In this document: piece by piece, positions 40,832-51,600 of the stretch
Numbering within the stretch: position 1 is the stretch's first letter
Layout: the number at the start of each line of letters is the position of its first letter
Assembly: GCA_013874835.1 (NCBI GenBank)
Contig: CP059430.1
Location: forward strand, 372,001 to 436,000
DNA: 64,000 nucleotides
From: Carnobacteriaceae bacterium zg-84
GTDB taxonomy: Bacteria > Bacillota > Bacilli > Lactobacillales > Aerococcaceae
Direction: 5' to 3'
Position numbers and translations under genes: made by a program
Notes under the pieces: model-generated
The model's database searches: none
What the model was told of the DNA's origin: nothing
What the model saw: only the letters and a program-made list of their open reading frames with translations

Positions 40832-43800
40832 ATGAGGAACATAGACAGGGGTTTTAGAAAACAAATATTTTCTATTAGAAAGTTAACACTAGGTACAGTT
40901 TCTGTTGCAGTTGGTATTTTTTTATGTGGGGCAGCTGTCTCTAATCATCAAGTTGCTTTTGCCAACAGTGAGCAGCAGAGTCACAAACAAATAAAAGTTT
41001 CGTATCAATATGTTTTAGAAGATGAATTAACAGCTGATGAGAAACAACATATCATTGCTGAATTACCTATGAATTCACAAGAAGAAAACCAAGTTTATTA
41101 TATGGTTTATCGTTGTGTTTCACAGGAGAAATTACCTCATACAGCAGAACAAAATATGATATTTTATGGTTTATCGGGTATGGTATGCCTTGCAAGTGGA
41201 TTTATAATACTGTCAGATAGAAAACGAAAAACGAAACAAATGATGATACCTTTATTTTTTGTAACGGCAGCAAGTGCATTTTTATATTCTCATACAGCTT
41301 TATACGCTGTACAAAGTCAGCAATTGGCAAAATACAATCAACTTTTGACTTTGGATAGCCAATCTGTTTTACCTAAAGGTGTTGATATTAATGGTTATCG
41401 TTATATTGGTTTTATCAAAGGTGAAGCGACGCATTCAGCAGTGGATTCAAGTGGTAAGAATATTTATATAGATGAAGTAGCTCCTTCTATATCACATAAA
41501 GAATCAGAGTTGTCAGTAATATCAACTACAAAAAACATGACAACACTAGATGAGTCAGCACCCGTGACGACACGAGAAACATCTGTAAATGAAGTATCAA
41601 AGGAATCTTCAAAAGTAGTGCCAATAGAAAATTCTAAAGAAACAACAAAATTAATAAACAAAGAAACGACTTCAGAAACAACAAGAGTAACAACAAGTCA
41701 AGTGACGGAAACGACTAAGGTAACGACAACGCAAGATATGCCAAAAGAAATATTGTATCATGTGTCCTATCAATTTACAGCTGAAAAAGAATTACCTCAA
41801 GTTCTTAAAGAGAGAGTATTGCATACCTCACAACAAGTAAAAAATGAAACAATCTTGACAACAAAAGAGATTGATACATCAGATTACAACGACATAGTCA
41901 ATGATGGAATATGGCAGTTTATAGGTTGGGATAAAACGATTGCGACAGTCAATAAAGCTGATGTAGTGTTTACGGGAATATGGCAGTTTACTCCTAACAC
42001 TTATAAAATACAGTATGCATTTGAAAAAGATGTCAATAGTTCTTTTGACTTACCACAATCTTTAAAAGAAAGATTGAATGGTAAAACACAATCCAAAGTG
42101 GAGAATGGTACATCAGTTACAACGGATATGATTGACACAAGTGATTATGTCGATACGGTTCATCATGGGTTATGGACATTTGTTGAATGGACAAAAACAA
42201 GTGAAGTTGTCAATAAAGCTGATGTAACGGTTATTGGGACATGGACATTTAAGGAAAATCCAGTGCCGGAATTATATGCGATAACGTATCGTTTTCAATC
42301 AGACACTCAAGACGAAGTACTGCCAGAGAGTGTGATAGCCTTAACACCTAGTCAACAAACAGTTCCTAAAGGAAATGCTGTGACACTTATTCAGCCAACT
42401 GAGCAAGAAAAGCGTGTAGAAGGTGGAAAGTGGGTATTTAAAGGGTATGCTCCTACATCTCTGACACATATTCAAAGTGATACAGAAGTTGTTGGGACAT
42501 GGCATTTTGAAAAAAATCAATATACAGTTCAATATGTATTTAGGTCTGCTACGGAGGGGAAAATACTTCCAGTAGAAGTGAATGCATTGAAACCACATCA
42601 AGTGCTTGTACCACATGGACAAATATTTAGTCCAAGTGCGATTGATGGTACAATTACAACAGATGAGGGTGTATGGACATTTGTTGGATATGAACCAACA
42701 ATTCCTGTCACCGTAACACAAAATACCGTTTTTACTGGGACATGGCAGTTTACACCAAAATCAGCAAATCGTTTATATGTGAACACGAATGCAACACAGG
42801 GAGGAAATGGTACAGAAGAAAGTCCGTACAATACACTTCAAAAAGCTTTAACATCAATTAAAGAAGGAGATACGATTGTACTATTGAGTGATGTGAATTT
42901 AGCAACAAGTATGGCGAATCAAGTGTTGACTATTGATAAATCTATCACAATAGATGGGCGAGGACATACGATTTATGGTAGAGGTTTGAGTTATTCCTTT
43001 GAAGGAGAACACACATTATTGAAAGATATCACACTTTCTAGTACACCGGACGGTAGCAACGCACTTTATATTTATGCGAATGATTCTCATTTGATTTTTG
43101 ATAATGTTGTCACAAGAACAAGTGCGACGATTAACAGTGATGGCTTTACTTTAGTAGTAGGTAGTCATCGTACGACTGTTCCAGCAACTAAAGGTGCTAA
43201 TATTATATTTAAAAACTCTCCACAACCAACAGAGCATAGACAAAACGACGGATATAGTTATACAGGTACTGTCTTTAAAGAGATTATTCTTGGAGATACC
43301 TATCGAGATAAAACGACACCAACAACACTAATACTTGATAGAAATGTCAGAATTGACTCTTCTGAAAGACATCCTGTAGGCATACGTTTATCAAGTGAAC
43401 AACATCAAAACCTTGGAGAAGTGAATGTAACATTACAAGAAAATGATAAAATAAATTATATTGATGCAACAAATGCAAGGGATAGTAAATTAAACATCAA
43501 TTATCGTACGACTCAGGAAAATTTAGATATTAAAGGACGTATAAAACATATTCAGTTAAACAACTCAGTCGTTTTTTTCTCTAAAAATTTCCAAGGGGCA
43601 GACACCTTGACATTGGATACAGTTAGAGATGCGGTACAATTAGCATCGAATACTCAAGTGAGTGTAGGCGATATTGTATCATCTGGTGGAGTATTTGTTT
43701 TACCATTGACAGCAAGTGTGAATGTAGACAATGAAATAAAAGGGAACTTAAATGTTCTTATCAATCCAGTACAATTTGATGTGACTGAAGAAAAAATATA

Positions 43801-44254
43801 TATGACGATTCAAAAAGGTTCTTTAAACACTGTCACATCGCATATCCTGTTTAATGAACGTAATGGAGATGCAGATATTTATACGTTAATAAAAGAAGAA
43901 AAAGTAATTCGCTTGATTCGACAAAACAATCATACGAATACCGATACAAGTTTACAAAAACCAATGATTAGTATTGTTGATATTGAAAAAGACGAAGATA
44001 ATCGTTCGTTAACTGTTGCTGTAGACATTCAAGGACAAGGTATTATCAGTAGAAAACTTGTTATTATTAAAGAAAGTGATGATTCTATTGTAAAAGAGTT
44101 ACCAATGGATGAACATATATATGATGTGGAGGTTCAAGGTTTAGAAGCAAACACACCATATAAAATCAGATTAGAAGTTATATATGATTTGAATGACGGT
44201 AAAGGAACACAAACAATCATAGATACATATATGGAAGCTATTTCTCTACCATAA
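40832..44254 (+). CDS. N-terminally anchored IgA1-protease/ZmpB-like surface protein lacking the protease domain
   Basis: 1,140 residues. It has a YSIRK-type signal (FSIRKLTLGTVSVAVG, about 13-28). An LPHTA sorting motif is at 101-105, near the N-terminus, followed by a hydrophobic span (109-128), DRKRKTK, and a second span (138-157). This order, and the sequence around it (YQYVLEDELTADEK, VYYMVYR, GYRYIGFIK), is that of pneumococcal IgA1 protease and ZmpB (peptidase family M26). A Thr/Ser-rich linker (about 225-305) leads to four SHIRT-like modules (about 308-640, each ending in FTGTWQF-like strands). A right-handed beta-helix (about 650-900) and a fibronectin-like domain near 1045-1140 complete it. 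No HExxH zinc motif is present and the frame ends 15 bases before an ISL3-type end, so the catalytic half may have been lost. GAGGGAG precedes the ATG. Confidence 0.85.
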   Translation: MRNIDRGFRKQIFSIRKLTLGTVSVAVGIFLCGAAVSNHQVAFANSEQQSHKQIKVSYQYVLEDELTADEKQHIIAELPMNSQEENQVYYMVYRCVSQEKLPHTAEQNMIFYGLSGMVCLASGFIILSDRKRKTKQMMIPLFFVTAASAFLYSHTALYAVQSQQLAKYNQLLTLDSQSVLPKGVDINGYRYIGFIKGEATHSAVDSSGKNIYIDEVAPSISHKESELSVISTTKNMTTLDESAPVTTRETSVNEVSKESSKVVPIENSKETTKLINKETTSETTRVTTSQVTETTKVTTTQDMPKEILYHVSYQFTAEKELPQVLKERVLHTSQQVKNETILTTKEIDTSDYNDIVNDGIWQFIGWDKTIATVNKADVVFTGIWQFTPNTYKIQYAFEKDVNSSFDLPQSLKERLNGKTQSKVENGTSVTTDMIDTSDYVDTVHHGLWTFVEWTKTSEVVNKADVTVIGTWTFKENPVPELYAITYRFQSDTQDEVLPESVIALTPSQQTVPKGNAVTLIQPTEQEKRVEGGKWVFKGYAPTSLTHIQSDTEVVGTWHFEKNQYTVQYVFRSATEGKILPVEVNALKPHQVLVPHGQIFSPSAIDGTITTDEGVWTFVGYEPTIPVTVTQNTVFTGTWQFTPKSANRLYVNTNATQGGNGTEESPYNTLQKALTSIKEGDTIVLLSDVNLATSMANQVLTIDKSITIDGRGHTIYGRGLSYSFEGEHTLLKDITLSSTPDGSNALYIYANDSHLIFDNVVTRTSATINSDGFTLVVGSHRTTVPATKGANIIFKNSPQPTEHRQNDGYSYTGTVFKEIILGDTYRDKTTPTTLILDRNVRIDSSERHPVGIRLSSEQHQNLGEVNVTLQENDKINYIDATNARDSKLNINYRTTQENLDIKGRIKHIQLNNSVVFFSKNFQGADTLTLDTVRDAVQLASNTQVSVGDIVSSGGVFVLPLTASVNVDNEIKGNLNVLINPVQFDVTEEKIYMTIQKGSLNTVTSHILFNERNGDADIYTLIKEEKVIRLIRQNNHTNTDTSLQKPMISIVDIEKDEDNRSLTVAVDIQGQGIISRKLVIIKESDDSIVKELPMDEHIYDVEVQGLEANTPYKIRLEVIYDLNDGKGTQTIIDTYMEAISLP

Positions 44255-44269
44255 AGTAGTTTTATTATA

Positions 44270-44345
44270 GGTTCTATGTCAAATAGGGTTGATGACTCAT
44301 AAAAGGTAGTGATGTAACAAATGTGACGTCACTATCTTTTTGTTT
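44270..44345 (+). mobile_element. Orphan ISL3-type left end with built-in terminator
   Basis: GGTTCTATGTCAAATAGGG resembles ISL3 ends but differs from the local ISL3. It is followed by a hairpin (AAAGGTAGTGATGT / ACGTCACTATCTTT, 44301-44340) and T-run. A 77-base copy lies at 54750. No transposase of this type is next to either. The hairpin probably also terminates the upstream gene. Confidence 0.7.
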
Positions 44346-44359
44346 TAAGTCACAGTCGC

Positions 44360-45409
44360 AAATTACAATAGTAAGTTAGCCACCTCAGGTAAATCATAAG
44401 AACATACATAGTTAAATAATTTACGTGGATAATGATTTATCCATTGTTCAATAGCCGTTACTTCGTTAGGAGTAACGGTTGTTGTGCCTTTTGGAAACCA
44501 TCGTCTAATCAATTGATTTGCATTTTCGTTACTACCTCGTTCATAAGAAGAGAATGGATGTGCGTAATAAATAGGATAAGTGATGGCTTCGTCTAATTTT
44601 AAAAATTCAGAACCACTATCAGCTGTTAAAGAGCGGATTAAATAGTCTTGTTGAATAGACGTCAAAGCGGTATTCACACTTTGAGCCGTTTTATCAGGAA
44701 TAAGACGAATGATTTCATATCGTGTTTTTCTGTCTGTTAATGTCAATAATTGTTGTCCACGTTTCTTGTTTAAAATCACTAAATCTATTTCAAAATGCCC
44801 GATTTCTTTTCTCTCGTTAATCTTTTGTGGTCGCTGTTCGATAGAGAGGGCATTAGCCTTTCTTGGTGGTCGTTTTTCATTGAATTTTATCGGTTTATGT
44901 TTTCTAGGATAAAGTAAAAGTTTACGTGAAATACCACTTATCCACCCTTTGTATACCCATGAGTAAATCGTTGTACAAGAGGGCATATCAGGTAATTGGC
45001 TAATCATTTCAGGGGAATATTTATCCATGATTTTTTCTTTGATGATGGTTTCTTTTTCTACCGTTGAAGTATCTGTTCTACCTACGGCTAAACGTAAACG
45101 ATGATAATCGTTTTGTGCCTTTTGAGCAGAGTATTCTTTAGTGCCACCATGAAAAGATAAATCGATAAGTCCACGTTTGATTTCATTATTGATGGTTTGG
45201 TGATTTTTTCCCAATAATCGACTGATTTCTTTATTGCTTTTACCTTCTTTTTTCCATTTTTCGATGAAGTAACGTTCTTTTTCTGTTATATGTTTGCCTT
45301 TTGTGTTATAGTATTCTTGCATCTCTTGGTATCCTTTTTTTGTGATTATGAAAAGTATATCCTATGAGATGCTTTTTTTGTATCACTGGCTAACTTAATT
45401 ATATAATTT
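44360..45409 (-). mobile_element. IS30-family insertion sequence, intact transposase
   Basis: Imperfect terminal repeats AAATTACAATAGTAAGTTAG and AAATTATATAATTAAGTTAG (complement) enclose one transposase gene. The exact outer ends are uncertain by a few bases and I could not define the 2-3 bp target duplication. Confidence 0.78.
44363..45322 (-). CDS. IS30-family transposase
   Basis: 319 residues: an N-terminal helix-turn-helix (KEISRLLGKNHQTINNEIKRG, given here only as its core KEISRLLGKNH) and an rve-type DDE core with Asp180 (HFEIDLV), Asp235 (ADSGSEF) and Glu266 (GSNENANQ). The second motif reads DSG where DNG is usual. Length is normal. AAGGA lies 9 bases before the ATG. From 45410 to 45639 the DNA is AT-rich and holds no gene. 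Confidence 0.93.
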   Translation of the reverse strand: MQEYYNTKGKHITEKERYFIEKWKKEGKSNKEISRLLGKNHQTINNEIKRGLIDLSFHGGTKEYSAQKAQNDYHRLRLAVGRTDTSTVEKETIIKEKIMDKYSPEMISQLPDMPSCTTIYSWVYKGWISGISRKLLLYPRKHKPIKFNEKRPPRKANALSIEQRPQKINERKEIGHFEIDLVILNKKRGQQLLTLTDRKTRYEIIRLIPDKTAQSVNTALTSIQQDYLIRSLTADSGSEFLKLDEAITYPIYYAHPFSSYERGSNENANQLIRRWFPKGTTTVTPNEVTAIEQWINHYPRKLFNYVCSYDLPEVANLLL

Positions 45410-45639
45410 ACTCAAATCAAAAAAGTTGTACAAAATACTAGGACTTTTAGAATTACTAATATTCATGAAAAACATCAAATAATTAACTGTCTATTCTATA
45501 AAAACATATCAAAAAATCCTTATTTCTTAAGAATTCTTAAAATAACAACTATATTTTTCTTAATTATACCCCACTTGTTCCAAAAATCCTGATTTTTTGA
45601 ATAAATAAAAAACAACATCATAAAAAAGGAGAAAAAACA

Positions 45640-48600
45640 ATGTTTAATAAGAAAAAAGACAGATTTTCGATTAGGAAATTTAAGACAGGAGTAGGATCGA
45701 TTTTCCTAGGATCTTTTCTTTTGATAACACCGCAAGTATTTGCACACGGAGTAGAAAACACAGAACTAACAACAGAAGCAACTAATGCCAGCGTAGTAGA
45801 AAAACCAAAAACAACCACAGCAGAAGAGAAAACAGCTTCAGAAACAGAAAAACAAACAAAAGAAAAAGCAAAAAATATCACATTTGAAGACTTTAAAAAA
45901 ATGACAACAGAAGAAATTAAGGCACTTACTGTTGAAGATTTTGAACAATTAAACCTTACAGATGAAATAGTAGAAAGTCTATCGCTTGAACAACAAAAAG
46001 CTTTGACGCTTTCTAAAAACTTCCAAAATTACAAAAGCAAGCAAAAGAAAAACATTGAAGGAAATAAATTCCGTGATGGAGGAGTTATAAGTGATACAGA
46101 GTATGGATGGAACTCAAGAGAAGGAAACGATAGCAACATAGTAAAAGACTCTATCGATGTAAAAGTAGAATGGCTTGGAGATAATGGAAGTGGACAAAAT
46201 AGAGTTAGAGTAACAGCAAATATCAATAAAAAACATGACTGGTGGAAAGAACCATTATTTTATGTTACTGTACCAGAAGGACTAACAGTAACATCCGTGT
46301 CTATGGCAGAAAATACTTCATCTTATTTTTATTCAGATGGAAATGTACTTAATGATTGGGCAACTTCTATACATAGATTATCACGAGAAAAAGGAAAGAG
46401 AAGTTATGTTGAAAAAACAGTAAGTTATGGTTATAAAAATGATGGATTTGAAGGTCGTTGGAGAGATACAATAGGCTGGCACATGGAGAAGAGTTGGAAT
46501 ACAACTCCAAGTGAAATAGATAGAATAAACAGCATCAAAAATAGAACTAAAGGAATTTTATCATTTGAAACAGAAGAAACAACTTTAGATTATCGAATCA
46601 CCTACACAGCAACTGTAGATAGTAGTATAAAAAGTGCTGATGAAGTTGCGTTAATTGCTGGATTTAAATCTAACCAACTACCTATAGGATCTGCACAAAA
46701 TTATGCTCGTGCTTATCTGAAAGTTTACAAAGAAGCTACTCCTGTACAACCAGCACCAACACCGAGTCCATCTTCAAATCCAGCTTCAGTTACATTTTCA
46801 AGCTCGCCTACTGAGTCTACTGAATTAATCATGTGGGCAGGTGTTCGAACTGATAAAGACGTTAAGCTTATTGATGTAGAAGCAGGAGACCCACCTGTTA
46901 TCTACCTGGCAGATGATTCATCAGATCACCCAGGAATAGAAGCAAAATTCACGGGAAATCTAGCTCCTACTAAACCTATATTCCATTATGATAAAGCAAA
47001 AAAAGAATTTTATCTTAAAGCAGGTAGTATATTTGGTCATGGAAATAGTGCTACTCCAGGAGGATTCAACAAACGTATTGTAGCAAATACTAGTAAGGAT
47101 AGAATTGATAACCCACTTGCAAGAAGTGGGAAAATTAGATTTATGTATTTTCACATACCAGAAGATGTAACGATAGATAAAAACAGCAAATTAATAGCCA
47201 AGAGTGATTTACAAGAAGAACTTTTAAAATTAGTAAAATATGAGGCTGCTTATAAAGAACAAGCAGATGCAACTACATTCATAATTAACAGAATGAGAAA
47301 TGGATCTGGGAAAGAAGTTGATAAGATAACTGACTTGAATGGTCTGGGAAATACTCTTGAAGTAACAGCTGTAACAAAGGATGGTTTTGAAAAAAATATC
47401 ACTGTAACCCTAAATATCTTAGACAAAGAAGCTACTAAAAAATCAATTGATGAATTAAAAAAAGAAATAGATGATTCTAATAATAGAAGAGATGATCTAA
47501 CAGAGGAAGAAAAACAAGCTGCAGCAGAAGCGACAAGATTAGCTGCAGAGGATGCAAAAAACAAAATTGATGGAGCAAATGATATATCAAATCTAAAAAG
47601 GATCAAAGCAGAAGCAGATAAAAAAATATATGAGAAGCATCGTGTAGCAGCAAAAGATAAACCAAATGCAATAGAAGAAATTGATCAAGAAAAAAGAAAA
47701 CAAGATGAAGAAATAAATAATTCTTCACTATCAGAATCAGAAAAACAAGCTGCAAAAGATAAAATAGCAAAAGAAGCAGAAAAAGCTAAAGAAGCAATCA
47801 ATAATTCGCCAACTAGAGATAAAGTCAATGAAGCGAAAAATGCTGGAATAGAGGCTATGAAATTACCTAAAGCAAAACAAGCAGCAGTAACAGCATTAGC
47901 CCAAGCCCAAAATGAAGCAAATGCAGCAATAGCAGCAAATGACAATCTAAGTCCAGAAGAGAAAGCAAAAGCTAAAAAAGAAGTAGATGATGCGACAAGT
48001 GCAGCAATCGATGCAATAAATAAAGCAACAAATAGCGAAGGAATAACAGCTGGACAAACAGAAGGATTAGGCAAAATCGAGTTAGCGAAAGCAAAAGCAG
48101 AAGCAGTAGGGAATTTAGAAAAAGCAAAAGCAGATGCCAAAGCAGCAATCGAACAAAATGGACACTTAAGCAGCGAACAAAAAGACAAAGCTAAGGGTGA
48201 AGTAGATGCAGCTACAACTGAAGCGATCGAAGCAGTAGGTAATGCAACAGACAAAGAAGGTGTAACAGCAGCAGAAACTAGTGCAACACCAAAAGTTGAC
48301 TTAGCGAAAGCAAAAGCCGAAGCGATCGAAGCCCTAGCAGCAAGAGTAGAGAGTGCAAATAGTGAAATAGATAATGCCCAAGGTTTAGATAATTCTCAAA
48401 AGAAGCATTAAAAAACAAGGTAAAAGAAGAAGCTAAGAAAGCAGAAGACAGCATCAACAGTGCAACAGATGTATCGACAATACCTGGCTTAAAAGATGCA
48501 GGACTATCAGAAGTAAACCTAAGAAAAGCAAAAGAAACAGCAAAAGCAAATCTAGATAAGAAATTAGCTGATAAAACAAATGCGATCAACAACTCAAGCT

Positions 48601-51600
48601 TAACTGATGAAGAAAAAGTAGAAGCAATAAACCAAGCAAAAGAAGCTAAAAAAGCTGCAGAAGAAGCGATTGAAAAAATATCTGATGAAAACGAAATTAC
48701 TGGAGCATACGATACTGGAGCAAACAATATAGCAGCAGTAAGTGAAACATCAGCTAAAAAAGCAGAGGCAGAAAGAGCGATCGATGAAGCTAAGCGAGTA
48801 AAAGATAGTGCAATTGACAATTCAAACCTAACAGAAGGGGAAAAAGCAGAAGCAAAAGCAGCAACAGATGCAGCAGCAAAAGACGCAAAAGCGAAAATAG
48901 CAGCAGCAACAACAAATGCAGATGTAGATTCCAAAAAACAAGCAGGGGAAAGTGCGATAAACGCAGTGTCAACAGATTCAGGATCAAAACAAGCAGCAGT
49001 AACAGCATTAGCCCAAGCCCAAAATGAAGCAAATGCAGCAATAGCAGCAAATGACAATCTAAGTCCAGAAGAGAAAGCAAAAGCTAAAAAAGAAGTAGAT
49101 GATGCGACAAGTGCAGCAATCGATGCAATAAATAAAGCAACAAATAGCGAAGGAATAACAGCTGGACAAACAGAAGGATTAGGCAAAATCGAGTTAGCGA
49201 AAGCAAAAGCAGAAGCAGTAGGGAATTTAGAAAAAGCAAAAGCAGATGCCAAAGCAGCAATCGAACAAAATGGACACTTAAGCAGCGAACAAAAAGACAA
49301 AGCTAAGGGTGAAGTAGATGCAGCTACAACTGAAGCGATCGAAGCAGTAGGTAATGCAACAGACAAAGAAGGTGTAACAGCAGCAGAAACTAGTGCAACA
49401 CCAAAAGTTGACTTAGCGAAAGCAAAAGCCGAAGCGATCGAAGCCCTAGCAGCAAGAGTAGAGAGTGCAAATAGTGAAATAGATAATGCCCAAGGTTTAG
49501 ATAATTCTCAAAAAGAAGCATTAAAAACAAGGTAAAAGAAGAAGCTAAGAAAGCAGAAGACAGCATCAACAGTGCAACAGATGTATCGACAATACCTGGC
49601 TTAAAAGATGCAGGACTATCAGAAGTAAACCTAAGAAAAGCAAAAGAAACAGCAAAAGCAAATCTAGATAAGAAATTAGCTGATAAAACAAATGCGATCA
49701 ACAACTCAAGCTTAACTGATGAAGAAAAAGTAGAAGCAATAAACCAAGCAAAAGAAGCTAAAAAAGCTGCAGAAGAAGCGATTGAAAAAATATCTGATGA
49801 AAACGAAATTACTGGAGCATACGATACTGGAGCAAACAATATAGCAGCAGTAAGTGAAACATCAGCTAAAAAAGCAGAGGCAGAAAGAGCGATCGATGAA
49901 GCTAAGCGAGTAAAAGATAGTGCAATTGACAATTCAAACCTAACAGAAGGGGAAAAAGCAGAAGCAAAAGCAGCAACAGATGCAGCAGCAAAAGACGCAA
50001 AAGCGAAAATAGCAGCAGCAACAACAAATGCAGATGTAGATTCCAAAAAACAAGCAGGGGAAAGTGCGATAAACGCAGTGTCAACAGATTCAGGATCAAA
50101 ACAAGCAGCAGTAACAGCATTAGCCCAAGCCCAAAATGAAGCAAATGCAGCAATAGCAGCAAATGACAATCTAAGTCCAGAAGAGAAAGCAAAAGCTAAA
50201 AAAGAAGTAGATGATGCGACAAGTGCAGCAATCGATGCAATAAATAAAGCAACAAATAGCGAAGGAATAACAGCTGGACAAACAGAAGGATTAGGCAAAA
50301 TCGAGTTAGCGAAAGCAAAAGCAGAAGCAGTAGGGAATTTAGAAAAAGCAAAAGCAGATGCCAAAGCAGCAATCGAACAAAATGGACACTTAAGCAGCGA
50401 ACAAAAAGACAAAGCTAAGGGTGAAGTAGATGCAGCTACAACTGAAGCGATCGAAGCAGTAGGTAATGCAACAGACAAAGAAGGTGTAACAGCAGCAGAA
50501 ACTAGTGCAACACCAAAAGTTGACTTAGCGAAAGCAAAAGCCGAAGCGATCGAAGCCCTAGCAGCAAGAGTAGAGAGTGCAAATAGTGAAATAGATAATG
50601 CCCAAGGTTTAGATAATTCTCAAAAAGAAGCATTAAAAAACAAGGTAAAAGAAGAAGCTAAGAAAGCAGAAGACAGCATCAACAGTGCAACAGATGTATC
50701 GACAATACCTGGCTTAAAAGATGCAGGACTATCAGAAGTAAACCTAAGAAAAGCAAAAGAAACAGCAAAAGCAAATCTAGATAAGAAATTAGCTGATAAA
50801 ACAAATGCGATCAACAACTCAAGCTTAACTGATGAAGAAAAAGTAGAAGCAATAAACCAAGCAAAAGAAGCTAAAAAAGCTGCAGAAGAAGCGATTGAAA
50901 AAATATCTGATGAAAACGAAATTACTGGAGCATACGATACTGGAGCAAACAATATAGCAGCAGTAAGTGAAACATCAGCTAAAAAAGCAGAGGCAGAAAG
51001 AGCGATCGATGAAGCTAAGCGAGTAAAAGATAGTGCAATTGACAATTCAAACCTAACAGAAGGGGAAAAAGCAGAAGCAAAAGCAGCAACAGATGCAGCA
51101 GCAAAAGACGCAAAAGCGAAAATAGCAGCAGCAACAACAAATGCAGATGTAGATTCCAAAAAACAAGCAGGGGAAAGTGCGATAAACGCAGTGTCAACAG
51201 ATTCAGTATCAAAACAAGCAGCAGTAACAGCATTAGCCCAAGCCCAAAATGAAGCAAATGCAGCAATAGCAGCAAATGACAATCTAAGTCCAGAAGAGAA
51301 AGCAAAAGCTAAAAAAGAAGTAGATGATGCGACAAGTGCAGCAATCGATGCAATAAATAAAGCAACAAATAGCGAAGGAATAACAGCTGGACAAACAGAA
51401 GGATTAGGCAAAATCGAGTTAGCGAAAGCAAAAGCAGAAGCAGTAGGGAATTTAGAAAAAGCAAAAGCAGATGCCAAAGCAGCAATCGAACAAAATGGAC
51501 ACTTAAGCAGCGAACAAAAAGACAAAGCTAAGGGTGAAGTAGATGCAGCTACAACTGAAGCGATCGAAGCAGTAGGTAATGCAACAGACAAAGAAGGTGT

